A stretch of 64,000 nt of DNA. Source: Skeletonema tropicum (Eukaryota > Bacillariophyta > Thalassiosirophyceae > Thalassiosirales > Thalassiosiraceae). The DNA is taken from positions 682,001 to 746,000 of the forward strand of contig CM074139.1 in the NCBI GenBank assembly GCA_037178625.1. The letters are read 5' to 3'. A model generated the notes under the pieces. The model did no database searches, was not told where the DNA came from, and saw nothing but the letters and a program-made list of their open reading frames with translations. Below, piece after piece: positions 1 to 10,376 of this stretch; the stretch's first letter is position 1, and each line of letters starts with the position of its first letter. The position numbers and the translations under genes were made by a program.

Positions 1-626
1 GTTTATTTTGATCAAAGTCATATCCGTAGCATCGATGAATAATCAAGGACTATTACGACTGCACAGCCAGCAAAGTAGATGGATATGACTGCCTACGCGA
101 CGCTGGCTCAGTCTCAGCTGGCATCTACTCCTTGTATGTACATCACACAAGGCAGGATGCAATGTAGAATGAGTAGATGTTCATACACGAATACCTAGCT
201 ATTGTACGAGAGTTGATATTATTAAGCAACGTACTAGTTGAATATATTCTCGTTTCCAAAGCGAGGGTAGGCACATGCGTAAAGATCTAACAGAATCAAA
301 TGCGATAGAAGTAAAGCAAAAAGTAATTCAACAAAGATCTTAAAACTTAATCTCTACAAAATTTACAATTCAAAATGGTTACAAATGATTGTAGTCAGTA
401 GCGCTCAAGGTGTTGCGCAAATGATATAAACATATATGTCCAACGTGGACTTGATAAGGAGGAGTCTTGCTTCGACGTAAGCTAATGATGTTGGATATCA
501 GCTGAATCGGCCAAAGAAAATGATATCCAATTCATTACGGCGAGAAAGTTTTCAGAGTATGCATTCGTCGCAGTCCTCTTCTCTTGATAACTTGCTGCAG
601 GCGCTGTCGCTTGTCAAGGACGAAGC
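1..626. other. Intergenic, no gene recognised
   Basis: AT-rich sequence with no long open frame and no recognisable RNA gene or inverted repeat. A gene running in from the left edge cannot be excluded. Confidence 0.4.
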
Positions 627-1088
627 TCATGATGAAGATCGCCGAGGCCGCAATCTGATGACAGGATAGTGACCTTGTGGAACAGTATTCACAATATTAT
701 TGTTGCGAACTGCTACTGGAGCATAGCGAACGGCTGGCCTGATGACGCCAGGCGCGGTCAGGAAGAATTCTTGCTCGTCGTCAATGCTTGATGACGCAAA
801 AGATTCATCATCATCATCTGTTGCGGGAGTGAGGCTGGGCCTATCCGATGCCAACGACAAGAAGGTCGACGTTGACGAAGCTGTCGATTGATGCGATGAT
901 AGGGATAGTAGAGGTGCCGGGCCTCTCTGAAGAGCTGATGTGGGCTTTTGATCTGATGATGAGCAGGGCACTTGCATTGCTGCCGATGAAGGCAGGTTGG
1001 CGAAGTTTGGATTAGGTCTCGGTGGAGAAGGGCATGTCAAGTGGATTCCCTTGCTCTCGTTGTTATTGGTCTTTGGCGTGTGAAACAT
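627..1088 (-). CDS. Possible Ser/Pro-rich hypothetical protein (153 aa)
   Basis: This is an ATG-initiated open frame on the minus strand with no recognised domain. The product is rich in Ser, Pro and Thr, has an acidic run (DDDDE) near residues 91-95 and ends in a basic R-rich tail (RLRPRRSSS). No signal peptide or membrane segment is visible. Low complexity weakens the coding case, and the frame could be one exon of a longer gene. There is no paralogue in the window to test it against. Function unknown. Confidence 0.3.
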   Translation of the reverse strand: MFHTPKTNNNESKGIHLTCPSPPRPNPNFANLPSSAAMQVPCSSSDQKPTSALQRGPAPLLSLSSHQSTASSTSTFLSLASDRPSLTPATDDDDESFASSSIDDEQEFFLTAPGVIRPAVRYAPVAVRNNNIVNTVPQGHYPVIRLRPRRSSS

Positions 1089-1972
1089 TCTTGTTTATCT
1101 ATGTGTTGCGACGGATGGAGGGGATGCTGCTCAATAGAGTTGTTAGTAGTTGTGTCTCCTAACTATGGATGTTCATGCTCTTGCTTCTTTGTTCTTCATC
1201 CAGCTTGTGCTCAGGTAAACGTGCGCTTGTGCTCTCTCTAAGTTGTGGTAGAGTGTTGCATATTGTGCAAGGAACACGCCGCGGCGAATCGGAGTTCGAC
1301 AGAATACAAATTGCAGAGAAGCAGGTAAGCATAATGCACTACCAAGTCCTTTGTAGAAAATTTCAAAAGAGCAGCTGGCCTGCAGCTGGCTTGTTCCTCA
1401 TAAAATGATTCTTGCTCTCGTCACTGTGGAGTGTTGTATTGGCACTTGAACGGGCCTTTCTCTCTGTTCTTCCCGTTGGCAGGCCCGCAAAGTTAGAAAA
1501 AAGCGTGTCTTTTTGAATGTTCAGCTGGCATTACTAATTCCTTTTTATGTAAATTTACAAATGGATACGCGAGGCTCTTACTGTCCGAGACGACGTGTCA
1601 TGACAACTGGGACTCCGTGAAGCTTTTGTACGACATGCAAAGACACGGGAGTCGTGCGTGTTGACGACCGCGACTCAGGAAGTATTGGTCGTGAAAAGGC
1701 TTTGGGTTCAAGGTTTTGGTCGTGAAAATGAGAATTTGGTCGTGCGGTCGTGAGTAATGGCGGGAACATCAATATGTAAAGATCGTGAATCGACTAGCTA
1801 GCAAGCAAATACAAAGGCCAAAGAGGGCCAAAGGCTACTTACTCCTTCTTACTGTGCTAATTACTAATTATCCAGGGTTATCTCCATTCCAGCCAAAGAC
1901 TGCTTAGAAGTAGCAATTCAAATATTGTATTGTACAATACTCACTTTATTTATTTTTAAGTTGATAATAAAG
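1089..1972. other. Intergenic / 5' region of endonuclease I copy 1
   Basis: No credible gene is seen here. The last ~100 bases are AT-rich and lead to the nuclease ATG at 1973, preceded by the same short context (ataaag) as in the second copy at 17593. Confidence 0.4.
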
Positions 1973-4260
1973 ATGCGGTTTGCTTCTTCTCTACTATTCT
2001 TCCTCTCAATCGGAGGTGCTCCCTCCATCGTCTCATCACAGCCATTCGCCAACTGTGATCTCTCATCTTACTACTCTACCCTGCAAACATCGCCCCAACA
2101 AACATCTCGCGATGACATGCACAATCTAATCAAAACCACTCACCGACACGAACTCCCCTACTCCTCTTCTTCCAAACAAGACGTATGGGATGGCCTACTC
2201 GCCACGGATACTGACGCCACCGGACAACTCATCCATCTAATTTACGGCGACAAGGACGTGGCCGCGCTCCCCTACGACTCTGGCTCTTGTGACTCTTGGA
2301 ATCGAGAACACGTCTGGTCCCGCTCTCATGGTGTCGGTGATAAAGGGATGGATAACACTGACTTGCATAACATGCGACCTGCAGATTGTAATGTTAATTC
2401 GGCACGGGGTAATAAGTATTTTGCTCAGTGTGGTACGGTTGATGATCTTTCCTCTTGTGCTACTCCGGCACATGTGGAGGCGGCAGCGGATACGCAAAGA
2501 GATACAAAATCATTTTTACCACCTGCATCTAAACGTGGGGATGTGGCTCGAGCAATCTTGTACATGGATTTGCGATATGATGGGGATGATCCTGATACGT
2601 TTAATTTGGTGGTTAGTGATTGTCCTGAGAATGTGCCTAACGGTGCAGGGATGGGATATTTGAGTCAATTGCTGCAGTGGCATTTGGATGATCCACCGGA
2701 TGAAGGGGAGAGGATCAGGAATATGGAAATTTGTGCTAGTGAGTATATCATGTTGTGTGTGAATTGAGTTGTCACGATTGTATCTCTGCACATGATATTA
2801 TGATTTGTATGTAGTTATCCATGTTCTTTCCTCATACTCATTGCTTCCTAATAATATCTCATCAACGTTGTCATCATAGACTGGCAAGGAAATAGGAACC
2901 CATTTGTTGATTATCCAGAGTTGGCAACTGCATACTTCGGCACCCCAAGTCCTCTTCCTCAAAATGGTGCTGGCTACATGTGCTCCACTTCAATCACGGT
3001 AAGTAGATAGGCATCATCTCTCAGATGTTATAGTCACACCAACACGCTTAATTATTCTGTGCTCATCTTTCTCTCCAATGTCACACAATCATATTATTGT
3101 AGCCACCACCAACTCCACCTACAAATAATGATCCACCCACCGCTAGTCTTATTATTACTGGAGTTATTGATGGACCTCGCACGGGGGGTCTACCCAAAGC
3201 TGTGGAGCTCTATGCCACTGCAGACATTCCAGATTTATCCTCGTATGGTGTAGGCGTTGCCAACAATGGTGGTGGATCAGATGGCATTGAATATACATTT
3301 CCGTCTCAATCCGCTGCGGCTGGCTCATTCCTTACCATATCCAAGGAGGCGGCTCAATTCCAAGCTTACTTTGGCGAGCAACCAGATTTCGTCAGTGGTA
3401 GTGTTACTGTCAACGGTGATGATGCCATCGAACTGTTCTACGATGGACAAGTAATTGATGTGTACGGAGATGTCAATGTTGCAGGTGGAGCTTGGAATTA
3501 CATGGATGGATGGAGTTATCGTAAGGATGCCTCCACTGCAAGTCCCGTGTTCAACATTGCCGACTGGACATTGAGCGGTATCAATGCCGTCGACTCGTGT
3601 GCGTCCAATGCTGCTTGTGGAAGTTCCTTTCCATTCCAAAGCTACAAGCATTCGTCTACAGGTCTAATCATTACAGGAGTTATTGATGGACCTCGCACGG
3701 GCGGTCTACCCAAAGCTGTGGAGCTCTATGCCACTGCAGACATTCCAGATTTATCCTCGTATGGCATAGGCGTTGCCAACAATGGTGGTGGATCAGATGG
3801 CATTGAATTCACGTTTCCGTCTCGATCCGTTGCGGCTGGCTCATTCCTTACCATATCCAAAGATGCGATTGAATTCCAAGCCTACTTTGGCGAGCAACCA
3901 GATTTTGTCAGTGGTAGTGTTACTGTCAACGGTGATGATGCCATCGAACTGTTCTACGATGGACAAGTAATTGATGTGTACGGAGATGTCAATGTTGCAG
4001 GAGGAGAGTGGATTTATGCGGATGGATGGAGTTATCGTAATGATGCCTCCACTGCAAGCACCACGTTTGACCTGGCTGAGTGGACATTGGGTGGGAAGGA
4101 CGCTATTGACTCGTGTTCCTCCAACGGTACTTGTGCAAGTGTGTTTCCACTTCACAGCTACAAGCAAGTGAGTGAATCTAGTGCCGCTTTTGCGGCAGGT
4201 TGCATATTTCCAACGTTGCTAATCTTCTTTTGTCACATCTATTGTCTCTACTTTTAGTAA
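1973..4260 (+). CDS. Secreted endonuclease I with two lamin-tail-like domains (copy 1)
   Basis: The predicted product is a 650-aa secreted nuclease of the endonuclease I (EndA/Vvn-type, beta-beta-alpha-metal) family. Proposed exons are 1973-2738, 2880-2998 and 3103-4167, with the stop TAA at 4258-4260 after a last intron 4168-4257; all introns are GT-AG. The start at 1973 opens a signal peptide (MRFASSLLFFLS) shared with the paralogue at 17593. The core shows WNREHVW, where Glu112-His113 would be the metal ligand and general base, then DLHNMRP, RGNKYF and, across intron 1, NWQGNRNPF. After a PPPTPP linker come two ~172-residue lamin-tail-like domains (GVIDGPR, KAVELY, DAIELF) that are nearly identical, so the domain was duplicated recently. 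Likely roles are extracellular DNA degradation for nutrients or defence (inference). The family call is strong; the last-exon model is less certain. Confidence 0.85.
3139..4167 (+). repeat. Tandem duplication of lamin-tail-like domain
   Basis: Two in-frame units of about 516 bases (about 3139-3654 and 3655-4167) encode the same domain. Equivalent positions are offset by 516 bases, which is 172 codons. Long stretches are identical at the nucleotide level, while the segment encoding ISKEAAQF / ISKDAIEF differs. The paralogue at 18736-19308 has one unit only. Confidence 0.9.
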
Positions 4261-4466
4261 CCAACACTCAATCCTTCCGACGCTAGTGCGACTTCTCCTG
4301 CATGACATGCTAAATACGTGTGCGAAGAATGAGTCACCTCCGGCTACGATTGTGTTGAAAGCTCGAGTCCGAGCAAAGGGAGGGGATCCTACTTGCAAGT
4401 AACGATGAATGACAACGCAGCATTTAGATTTTAGAACAATAATACATAGTAGAATGACACTGGACC

Positions 4467-4527
4467 AGTAGCACGTCCCGACTTTGTGACCTTCATTCCG
4501 CCTACTTAGTATTATTTTCAGGTATTT
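4467..4527. repeat. Dispersed ~60-bp motif, copy a (convergent intergenic)
   Basis: It shares the core CTTCATTCCGCCTACTTAGT and a following TTTTCAG with 8878-8942, and a shorter core with 19622-19688. It lies between the 3' ends of two convergent genes, as do the other copies. The remaining intergenic sequence (4261-4583) shows nothing else. Confidence 0.7.
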
Positions 4528-4583
4528 TACGAGTATGCTATGACATTTCCAATCTATCCCTCCCCCCTCTCATTTTTCCACCC

Positions 4584-5755
4584 CTACTTCTCTCCAGAAG
4601 CGGAAGCAGCCTTACACTCGCTCTTGTGAACCTTCCAATGCTTCTTTTGACACTCTCTTCCACAATACACCACCTTCTTACAACGCGAGCAGTTCATAAA
4701 CTCCCCACATGATGTTTCCTTCTTCTTACAGAGTCCACACTCATGAAGCTGGACATGTGCCGAATCCACTGTCACCGCTCCTAACTCCAACGAGTGGACT
4801 TTGACAACTTCCAGGATCATGGCGTCCGACAACTTATTGAGACTTTTACATTTCCTATACATCTTCTTCCAACGTTTGTTGAAGAGTTGATCCTTTGCTG
4901 GCACGTGAGTTATCTCAAATTGACACAGCTCTTTGAACACGGGAACACTCTTCATGTGTTGTTTGAGAATCAGGTTCATTTCATACATGAGTTTCTTCGT
5001 TTTGTACTCGGTATATGTACAAAATCGGATGAAACCATCCTCCGCCCCCGATCTAGTGACATGCTTTTCGCAATGTTGGAAGACTTTTGCGTGCATGTGC
5101 AGGACTTGTCCACATGCTTCATAATCGCCTCGATCAAAGTAAATTCTCGCGAGACATTCAAGGACCATGGCACAATCCCCTGCGTGATTGTGATTCAGGA
5201 AGTATTTGAAGAACTGCACAATAGAGTTTAGTAACAGTCCATAATTTGTTAAACACAACATGTATATATTGTCGAGGCACGCAGCTGATGTAATATTGAT
5301 ACACTTACCTCCATCCACTCATGCTCTTTAGCAACAAGATCATCGTAGAGTCTTATGTACTCACGTTCTCCATACATTCGTTTCCCTTCACCCAACATGG
5401 CCATTTTCGTAGATGCCTCATGAATGAAAACAAAGTTTTGGGGTACCCCCGCAGGCATCTCTTTATCAGCGGTGTTGATATAACCCGCATGAGTCCCTAC
5501 CAATCTCGATGCTGGTACACCTTGCTTCTGCGCTTCTTTATACATGATACCAAGAGCATCAAGAGGGGAAGTTTTTGATGCCATCTTCGAAGACAGTTTG
5601 CAGATAATTTTATGACATGGCCAATCGGCAAGCTGACACTTTTTTGAGCAATAGGCGGCGCTGGAGCATCTCATACATTTCAAGAGATTCTCTGTTGCGC
5701 CGCAATGCCCACACTTGTCAGTTTGTCTGCTGTTGTCGTTGTCGCTGGAGCTCAT
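4584..5755 (-). CDS. Protein with N- and C-terminal MYND zinc fingers (358 aa)
   Basis: Two minus-strand exons, 5309-5755 and 4584-5213, join in phase 0 across a 95-bp intron (5214-5308). The donor is GTAAGT after WME and the acceptor TGTGCAG comes before FFKYF. The product begins with a MYND finger (residues 15-52, CGHC...CMRC...YCSKKC...C) and ends with a second MYND (308-349, CGLC...NCSRC...YCGREC). Between them lies a helical region (LARIYFDRGDYEACGQVLHM) resembling tetratricopeptide-type repeats. MYND fingers mainly mediate protein-protein contacts. No SET domain is visible between the fingers, so a SMYD-type methyltransferase is not supported. It is divergent to the Smr gene, with a ~715-bp shared upstream region. 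Partner and process are unknown. Confidence 0.8.
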
Positions 5756-6470
5756 TTTGAATTATTATTTTTATTACTGCGGGGTTGAGGAACGAGGAAG
5801 TAGGTGAGCGTGCGATGTATATATGATGTATATATTGTATATAAAATCAAAAGATACCTCCTCAATCTCAAACCGTGAGAAAGTATCATCGTATCTTTGA
5901 ATATCATCAATCCGCCAATACGTCTCAGGTATATAGATACGATGATGCACTTTATAATAATGATCATAATCAGCACCCACCTACACAGCTTACCGGATAT
6001 TGCCTTGTCGCCGCCGATGATTTACTTCAGAAGTGTGCTCTTTACTACTCCGGGCCTCGACATGTGCGAAGAGATGCGAGAATCTGAGAATGTGAGGCCA
6101 GCAATTGATGAGAAACAAAGGATACGAAGGTTACCCCACGTCAAAATCGTAGCTAAGTATGATCTGAGATAAAAATAAAAACTTGAAATAAATTTAGTTA
6201 AGTCAGTACTGTTCATAATTTTCATTTGAATATTGTCTATGAGGGGAACACTTTAATGCTTTAGACATCAGCCGCGTGTCAGTGTCATATAAGTCAGACA
6301 AAGGCACAAAAAGTTCTCCGCCGCAACATGTAATAATATAATGAATGCTACAGGGAGAGCAAGACATATTATCTAGACCAACTGAGAACAGAGTATCATC
6401 CGAGAATACCGCTATCAAAATATAGTGCTGTCGAACAAAAACAGCTTGCAGCAATATTACTCCTAGAGTT
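5756..6470. promoter_or_regulatory. Divergent upstream region between MYND and SUMO-like/Smr genes
   Basis: About 715 bases separate the two opposite starts. It is AT-rich with TATA-like runs (tatatatgatgtatatattg around 5818-5838) and no credible gene. Promoter function is inferred from position only. Confidence 0.4.
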
Positions 6471-8771
6471 ATGAGCGGCGGCCGCGGCGGCTCAACCAAA
6501 GACAAAGAGGTATCGTCGGCCACAGCTCAATATCTAAATGATGTTGTCAAGGGCGATACAGTAGATAATACTTTGCTAATAGATATCCGCGATGAAAAAA
6601 CAGGAGAAATATACTGCACTTTCCAAATGTATCGCTCTCAAAAGCTACAAAGAGTTTATGACGCATTCACTGAGAGTAAGGGAGGAGATGATTCATTCAT
6701 TCTCAAGCTGGGCGAGCGCAGGGTCCTTAGGATGGACACACCCGACTCTCTGGGTATGAGTGGTCATGTAGAGCTCAAATATGCCCCGGTTGTCACGTTT
6801 GTTATCGAGGACGCAAAGTACCCTAAACATGAGTTTCTAGTACGAAGAGATCAAAAGTTGAGCGTATTATACCAGAAGTACAGAGATCTTAGGGGAGGTG
6901 GATCATTTTTCTTCATGTATCGTGCACGCAAACTCTCTCCGGACGAATCACCTGAGTCAATGTGTATCAAAGGTCGAGTGGAGATCACTTGCTATCAATC
7001 CTCTTCCGTCATATTCGATATTATCAACGTCGAGACTCAGAAAGTAGAATGGACGATGGTACTTCCGAGTTCATTAAGTTTCCGACGGCTTTTCATGGCG
7101 TGTGAGAACAGAAGACCGCATGTAAATGGTGAGCCAAAATATAGCTTTTATCTGGAATTCAATGGATCTAGAATTGGCTACGATGAAACTCCGCACTCGC
7201 TGGGGATGAAAGGTGGCAAAAGGGTTCCACTCTCCTACACGCCTAATCCAGTCATTGAAATCGACATCTACAAGCTAGATGGGGAGTTTATCAGGGGTGG
7301 GGAGTCCAGGAGCACGTTCGTCTGCACAGTCAGGCTTACACCGCATCAGTCAATGGATAAAATTTACAACGCTTACGGCGAGGGCGAGGTATCGTTTCAC
7401 CTCGTTTACAAAGATGTAGCGATAAACCCCGATGCCACACCGGACTCCCTGGGCATGACGAGTTCCCAGCGCGTGGAAGTGCTAGCTGTCCCTATTGTAA
7501 TAATTGACACTCGCAATTGCATGAACAAGGTGGTAGATACGTTCGATTTAGCGAGGTCATCTACATTTGACGCTTTACACGATTCCTACAAAGAGAAGGG
7601 GAGTTACGAATATGATCATTCATTTGGTTCGTTTGATTTCTACTTCAATGGTACTATCATTGACTTGGACAAGGATACACCTGAGACTCTTGGCATGAAA
7701 AATCGTGAACGAGTTGAGTGTGTGCCAACTTTCAGCCAGAAGAACTCGGAGAAAGAAGAGTGTTATTGCATCAATTGTAGAGAGCGCAAGGCAGCAGCTC
7801 ATATTCATGGCCTAGGTGAAGCTGATGATATGAAAGTTTACTCAGGCGGAGATGTGCACAGCACGATTGATATTGTATTTTTCAACAATTCTTCATCAGA
7901 CGAGGTGGCACTGCGGCATAGATATGATGAGAAAATGAAGACTCTGCTCTCCAGATATGCAGCAATGAGGGAAATCCCTCTCAAGTCACTTCGCTTCAAA
8001 CACGATGACAGGATGCTCTTTGTGAGCAGCATTGGTAACAAGTCCCCGTATGATCTAGGAATGAAGAATCGTGACATTGTCTACGTGTCTCTCGTCGAAA
8101 ACCTCGAGGTGCAGTATTGCACAGCAGCGACGGATAAAAAGTCTTGCCCTTCTCAAGGTGTAGAAGCTAAGACTAGGAAGGGCAATGGAAAGGCCAAGAG
8201 CAAGAAAAAGGCGACGAATCAGCCATCCTACTCAACCATGGATGAGGAGGAGAGACTCAGGCGAGCGCATTCAAAGAAGCTAACCATTATCTTCGATGAA
8301 GCCAACCCTCAGTTCAAGAAAATCAGGCAAATGCTCAACAATCTCGCCTTGGAACAAACTCCACCCAAAGTGAAGTCAGCATCTCCTCGTGTTCGTGCCA
8401 CGGAGCCTACGGCAATAGATATCTCGTCTATCTCCTTGGATAACACAGCTATCAAAACTCGCTTCAATATTCTCGCTGGCGAAGTGAGCAATCTCTATAA
8501 GAGTACCAAACCGTCAAAGAAGACGGAGGCACAACAGAAGGTCAGCATCACGATTGATCTTCACGGATACACCAAAGAAGCTGCCATAGCTAAGCTTGAC
8601 GCAAGCTTGCCTTCCTGGATCGACACAGCAATGCATGGGAACTATCCTTTTGTGGTTCCAGTCACTATCATTTGTGGTGCTGGCGGTCAAGTGTTATCGG
8701 AAGTTGTGGAGCAATGGATTCGGGGGAATGAGAGGGTTGCGAACGCAAGAAAGAATTTGTTCATTTTTTAG
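6471..8771 (+). CDS. Six SUMO-like domains followed by a C-terminal Smr domain (766 aa)
   Basis: This is a single-exon gene. Six ubiquitin-fold units of the SUMO/Rad60-SLD type lie at about residues 34-105, 107-175, 179-257, 260-341, 342-419 and 465-543. Each ends in a variant of the SUMO-family signature: DTPDSLGM (89-96), ESPESMCI, ETPHSLGM, ATPDSLGM, DTPETLGM and KSPYDLGM. No Gly-Gly processing site follows any unit, so they look like fixed interaction modules rather than conjugated modifiers. A Cys pair (CYCINC) sits between units five and six. A basic linker (KAKSKKK) precedes the C-terminal Smr domain (about 690-766) with DLHG at 696-699 and a GAGGQVLSE loop. Smr domains are linked to nucleic-acid binding or nicking, as in MutS2 and NEDD4BP2 (established for the family). 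A DNA- or RNA-associated, SUMO-pathway-linked role is inference. Confidence 0.85.
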   Translation: MSGGRGGSTKDKEVSSATAQYLNDVVKGDTVDNTLLIDIRDEKTGEIYCTFQMYRSQKLQRVYDAFTESKGGDDSFILKLGERRVLRMDTPDSLGMSGHVELKYAPVVTFVIEDAKYPKHEFLVRRDQKLSVLYQKYRDLRGGGSFFFMYRARKLSPDESPESMCIKGRVEITCYQSSSVIFDIINVETQKVEWTMVLPSSLSFRRLFMACENRRPHVNGEPKYSFYLEFNGSRIGYDETPHSLGMKGGKRVPLSYTPNPVIEIDIYKLDGEFIRGGESRSTFVCTVRLTPHQSMDKIYNAYGEGEVSFHLVYKDVAINPDATPDSLGMTSSQRVEVLAVPIVIIDTRNCMNKVVDTFDLARSSTFDALHDSYKEKGSYEYDHSFGSFDFYFNGTIIDLDKDTPETLGMKNRERVECVPTFSQKNSEKEECYCINCRERKAAAHIHGLGEADDMKVYSGGDVHSTIDIVFFNNSSSDEVALRHRYDEKMKTLLSRYAAMREIPLKSLRFKHDDRMLFVSSIGNKSPYDLGMKNRDIVYVSLVENLEVQYCTAATDKKSCPSQGVEAKTRKGNGKAKSKKKATNQPSYSTMDEEERLRRAHSKKLTIIFDEANPQFKKIRQMLNNLALEQTPPKVKSASPRVRATEPTAIDISSISLDNTAIKTRFNILAGEVSNLYKSTKPSKKTEAQQKVSITIDLHGYTKEAAIAKLDASLPSWIDTAMHGNYPFVVPVTIICGAGGQVLSEVVEQWIRGNERVANARKNLFIF

Positions 8772-8877
8772 GCAGATATTGCTTTCAAAGTTACTACGAA
8801 TCATTGCATCGCACAGTAAATAGCTAATTAGTCAACATCTATATGCTAATGCACACGCCTCCTTTGTTATGAGACAA

Positions 8878-8942
8878 AGTAGCACGCCCCAACTTTGTGA
8901 CTTTCATTCCGCCTACTTAGTACATTTAATTTTCAGTATCTA
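8878..8942. repeat. Dispersed ~60-bp motif, copy b (convergent intergenic)
   Basis: Best match to the copy at 4467-4527; both start AGTAGCACG and share the TTCATTCCGCCTACTTAGTA core. It lies between the convergent Smr and crotonase genes. The rest of 8772-9149 is AT-rich with no gene seen. Confidence 0.7.
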
Positions 8943-9149
8943 ATGTGTTTTTTTGCACAGAAAGTTCTATCGGATATAAATCACTCCATCAAAATAAAAC
9001 TTGTTCTACTCGATTCAAAGTTTGACAATACCTCAAGTCACCTTTCCACCCAAATCCACATAATGTAATCTATAAGCACTCAATCGCATCTATCCAACAT
9101 TCATTATATTACCACTGAATAATTTTGCACTGCCCATCTATCATATGCA

Positions 9150-10376
9150 TTAAATTCTGCTATGCGGCAAATCAGACACTTTGCCAAACTTCAACGCTCT
9201 ATAAGAAGTGCACCAAATCTCCATCTTCATCTCAGTATACGCCTTGGGATCAAAATACTCCAGAGGATTATCACTTGTCTCCGGTAACCCCTCCACAGCA
9301 AAGCGGAAAGCAGCTGAATATAACTTTTCCAAAGGATATTCCCCATCTATTATCCCCGACGCCAACGCCTCTCCCGAAGTATACCGCTTGGCAGTAAGCA
9401 ACCCCTCCCTCAAGACAGCATAATCACCAATCTTATCTTTACTCAACTCAGCAAAGCCCTTGGTCAATCTCATCCCCAAACGAGCCTCTGGCCACTGAAT
9501 AAATCCCCTCTCTGTCCTCATAAATCTATAATCACATGCCAAAGCCAAGAATAAACCTGCACCAATACAATGGCCATTGATGGCTGCAACCGTACGAAAT
9601 GGAAGGGTTAATATCTTTGCTAGGACTTGTGAATTGAACATTTCAATCATTTGAGAGGTTGGATTTTCGGTCTTTGTTGCAGCCGACACGGCAGCTGCAG
9701 TAGCTGCGCCACCACCGTTATTATTACTCGCTTTCATCATCCATTCCAAATCCAGACCATTCCCAAAGAATTTACAAATCTTGAGATCATCATGATCGAT
9801 TCCCGTTATGAGTAACGCTTTGTTATTCGTGTGGTTTAGTAGTGGATGAGTGTCGATCACGTGTAAAGCTTGGACGAGGAGTGATATCATGGTTGGATTG
9901 ATGACATTTTTTTCGGTGTGGCGGTGGAGATAGAGTGTTAGTATTATGCCGTTGTCGTCATCTTCATCGTTGTTGTTGTTTGGAGTGGATGATAGAATGG
10001 TGGCCACGAGGGATACACCGTCCTTTTTGAATAGTGTCTTGGTTTTATGGGGTGTGGATTGATTCATGGTCTCGGTCATCACTGAATATGTACGAGTAGC
10101 TCGCGTAAGTAGTGCGCGTGTGGCTCGTGGCTTGATGGTTGACGATGAGTGATGAGCGCGCGAGGAGCGAGGATGATAACCTTTGGTTTGGGGGCTTGTT
10201 ACGATACGACAGTGGAGCTCTATGTGCATCAAACGCTTTCCTACCTCGAGGGTGTATTCAGTACAATCACCTGGTTTGAAGATCAACATCTGCAAAAATT
10301 GATTCCTCAGCGTTTCGACAAAGGCGATTTCTCTCGGCTGTAAATTCTGGTCCGATGAGGAGAATGTAATATGCAT
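9150..10376 (-). CDS. Enoyl-CoA hydratase/isomerase (crotonase) family protein
   Basis: The crotonase fold is clear from the two oxyanion-hole segments, FFGNGLDL and NGHCIGAGLFLALACD, and from QWPEARLGM carrying the Glu expected in enoyl-CoA isomerases. The best match by eye is the peroxisomal delta3,delta2-enoyl-CoA isomerase branch used in beta-oxidation of unsaturated acyl-CoAs. The C-terminus SRI is compatible with a weak PTS1 peroxisomal signal (inference). The first ATG at 10376 gives 408 aa with a ~98-residue non-catalytic N-terminus rich in Arg, Ser and Thr. An internal ATG at 10079 would give 309 aa, closer to the usual family length. The first ~50 codons are also present as a broken copy at 38277-38431. 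The start is therefore uncertain; the family is not. Confidence 0.85.
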   Translation of the reverse strand: MHITFSSSDQNLQPREIAFVETLRNQFLQMLIFKPGDCTEYTLEVGKRLMHIELHCRIVTSPQTKGYHPRSSRAHHSSSTIKPRATRALLTRATRTYSVMTETMNQSTPHKTKTLFKKDGVSLVATILSSTPNNNNDEDDDNGIILTLYLHRHTEKNVINPTMISLLVQALHVIDTHPLLNHTNNKALLITGIDHDDLKICKFFGNGLDLEWMMKASNNNGGGAATAAAVSAATKTENPTSQMIEMFNSQVLAKILTLPFRTVAAINGHCIGAGLFLALACDYRFMRTERGFIQWPEARLGMRLTKGFAELSKDKIGDYAVLREGLLTAKRYTSGEALASGIIDGEYPLEKLYSAAFRFAVEGLPETSDNPLEYFDPKAYTEMKMEIWCTSYRALKFGKVSDLPHSRI

